A stretch of DNA of 7,538 nt from Candidatus Micrarchaeota archaeon CG08_land_8_20_14_0_20_59_11 (lineage in GTDB: Archaea; Micrarchaeota; Micrarchaeia; Norongarragalinales; Norongarragalinaceae): assembly GCA_002763345.1 (NCBI GenBank), contig PEXZ01000014.1, forward strand, positions 1-7,538. Direction: 5' to 3'. Every line of letters begins with the position of its first letter. The stretch's first letter is position 1. The notes below the pieces were generated by a model. That model was given only the letters and a program-made list of their open reading frames with translations, made no database searches and was not told the DNA's origin. Of this stretch, positions 7,301 through 7,538 are shown piece by piece. The translations under genes were made by a program, and so were the position numbers.

Positions 7301-7538
7301 CGCTGGACTTGCCGACGCACTTGTAGACGGCCGCCTCGCCCGCGGTTATCACCGTGCCCGTCTGCAGCGGCTCGAGCGCGTCGTCGTCGGGCGCCTTCTT
7401 GAGATTGCAGTCCATCGTGGCGCCCTGCCCGACCACCGTCAGCGTTACGTCCTCGTCGCGGTTGTTCAGGAGCGAGAGGTAGCGCCAATGCCCCGCCTGC
7501 TTGAAGGACATCTGCTTGTAGTTCTCGTCGTCGATGCT
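4341..7538 (-). CDS. Very large membrane-spanning protein with Cys-rich exported domains, N-terminus missing (hypothetical)
   Basis: The frame is open through the right edge, adding SIDDENYKQ before the first visible Met (7511), so at least 1065 residues exist and the true start is outside the window. I recognise no family. Numbering from that Met: 1-105 is a β-strand-rich Ig-like region with C35 and C65 (LSLLNNRDEDVTLTVV, SSGDYVVTFTGE). About 134-184 is an acidic Glu/Ala/Thr linker. About 186-440 is a Cys-rich domain (C194, C199, C233, C303, C316, C342, C437). About 449-575 holds several Ala/Gly-rich hydrophobic segments around C494, C515 and C521. About 540-905 is Cys-free with a coiled coil (738-796). 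About 907-925 is a clear membrane helix (LKKVGPALAAIVATILFHV), and 930-1010 is a small domain with C963, C972, C984 and C991. Cysteine placement fits exported ends and an internal middle. It overlaps the next gene by four bases. Confidence 0.83.
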   Translation of the reverse strand, partial: SIDDENYKQMSFKQAGHWRYLSLLNNRDEDVTLTVVGQGATMDCNLKKAPDDDALEPLQTGTVITAGEAAVYKCVGKSSGDYVVTFTGERSGKTLDKNGKQLVFTKQIIVKVWDPVLAAYAGIYTDTPLGSVYVSEAYMAVEYPEQAAEEEGTAPTEETPVEEKSSSAHEAGATTASLAEEEEEAPTELGKVEGYAPEMYHICRNYFCTYTESEAAFRTFLQLTLYSLDDKTKNEVSLNRLCAQLPAGKQSYQRSSVIQMTNTLSELGEKKRDLMTLVTGGVTKASEIAVGAGFDGGVVLDPQTNNQELRGCGVYVATAVADLKCANRGASVEEWRKDIVLQVFVRKIAECPVNVANAALLTAEEPEELVGKERIGVFGKFDTSGVEGIFDVIGKGVYKFSVYSESSDSHNAETAKILHSALYGENFKGEWVKQGSVPIYENADFCIGESGKRIAAEAGSVATLLFATAAALQVAQAAGTLGTSLLVSAPGIIEALAKATTICGMDLPREGLEAALITHEFSSCDIANDCAYAVIMAGFDVLFTSLPGGKGAMAMRAVGRRIATDTAYTAMGTVGVLGVEGIITGNEIKESVPYAYGGGRAFRGIRFASAAPVAGNRLFNRKMLMLYGLDAARSGRIAGLAAHLGPNLMKTTKQTVMPLLLDGADNINALPDADPFFTKIGVSKADLLKNGITKSDDLYAFINNGLGYDAAKYGALKTTTAGTLNDDLFKEFLGEIKGYNVETTALADLVNNEIKPLSSQLESLTTALGVQQAAKQTKQVTAQIAQINQQMAPLKEKIKELGELSGGVRTGSGITGALSTTQRSTLEKIFSTSSGDDILKRGALTKQAFDELSDVVAKGGRGTLTGRELLQLSDDARLKGLGSGRLKTINYAMENADGIKVKAGADIPKKSGWRFLKKVGPALAAIVATILFHVETKPVRAELDGQKISHYVVSTTEPSELWNDNPTIYAYCQKAGDEQTCPDGTDVKLQTVCSEEATGCVKIAKANSLSNVQGYTLFVTMNDEALRQEEKGVLSSLFEPNEPPFSPKEKAAEAFGKFETGVIEK
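4352..4359 (-). promoter_or_regulatory. Strong Shine-Dalgarno site for the 197-residue gene
   Basis: Read on the - strand, GGGAGTGA ends 7 bases before the ATG at 4344 and lies within the last codons of the large upstream gene. It fixes the start and suggests efficient re-initiation across the ATGA overlap. Confidence 0.6.

Overview
The window is protein-coding throughout, GC-rich (about 58% by eye), and looks archaeal. Three signs support this: a pilin with a class III (archaeal, QSALEYL-type) signal peptide, a TATA-type promoter (TTTTTAAATAA) ahead of it, and a split pair of TadB/TadC- or FlaJ-like platform proteins behind the C-terminus of what looks like a FlaI/TadA-type ATPase. The compact layout and the large unrecognised membrane proteins suggest a DPANN-like or other small-genome archaeon (Micrarchaeota or Diapherotrites would fit), but the lineage is inference. 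No tRNA, rRNA, CRISPR array, insertion sequence or long DNA repeat was seen. The longest stretch without a gene is about 90 bases.

Left part, + strand (1-2373): an archaeal type IV pilus-like assembly locus. It holds the last 40 codons of a probable secretion ATPase (1-123), two consecutive T2SSF-family membrane proteins (133-1002 and 1003-1887), then a short AT-rich gap with its own promoter, a possible leader hairpin and a Shine-Dalgarno site. A single small prepilin follows (1978-2373), and a strong hairpin-plus-T-tract terminator (2385-2407) closes it. ATPase and platform genes are packed as one transcript. The pilin has separate signals at both ends, which allows the subunit to be made in larger amounts than the machine. 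ATPase, two platform proteins and a Q+1 pilin together resemble the EppA-dependent (Epd) pilus of methanogens and the Tad family related to it. No prepilin peptidase is in the window.

Right part, - strand (7538-2425): three tightly packed genes convergent to the pilus locus, read from right to left. The first is a very large membrane protein (at least 1065 residues; its start lies beyond the window). The second is a 197-residue protein with one N-terminal membrane anchor and a PsbP-like exported domain. The third is a 439-residue, basic, cysteine-free protein with a coiled coil and no membrane segment. A 4-base ATGA overlap and a 6-base gap separate them, so they are very likely co-transcribed and translationally coupled.

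I recognise no established system in the - strand genes. Their predicted placements are complementary: exported Cys-rich domains, a membrane-embedded core, and a cysteine-free interior plus a soluble partner. They are therefore the best candidate here for an undescribed envelope-spanning assembly, perhaps linked to the pilus, although the evidence for a pilus link is only adjacency.
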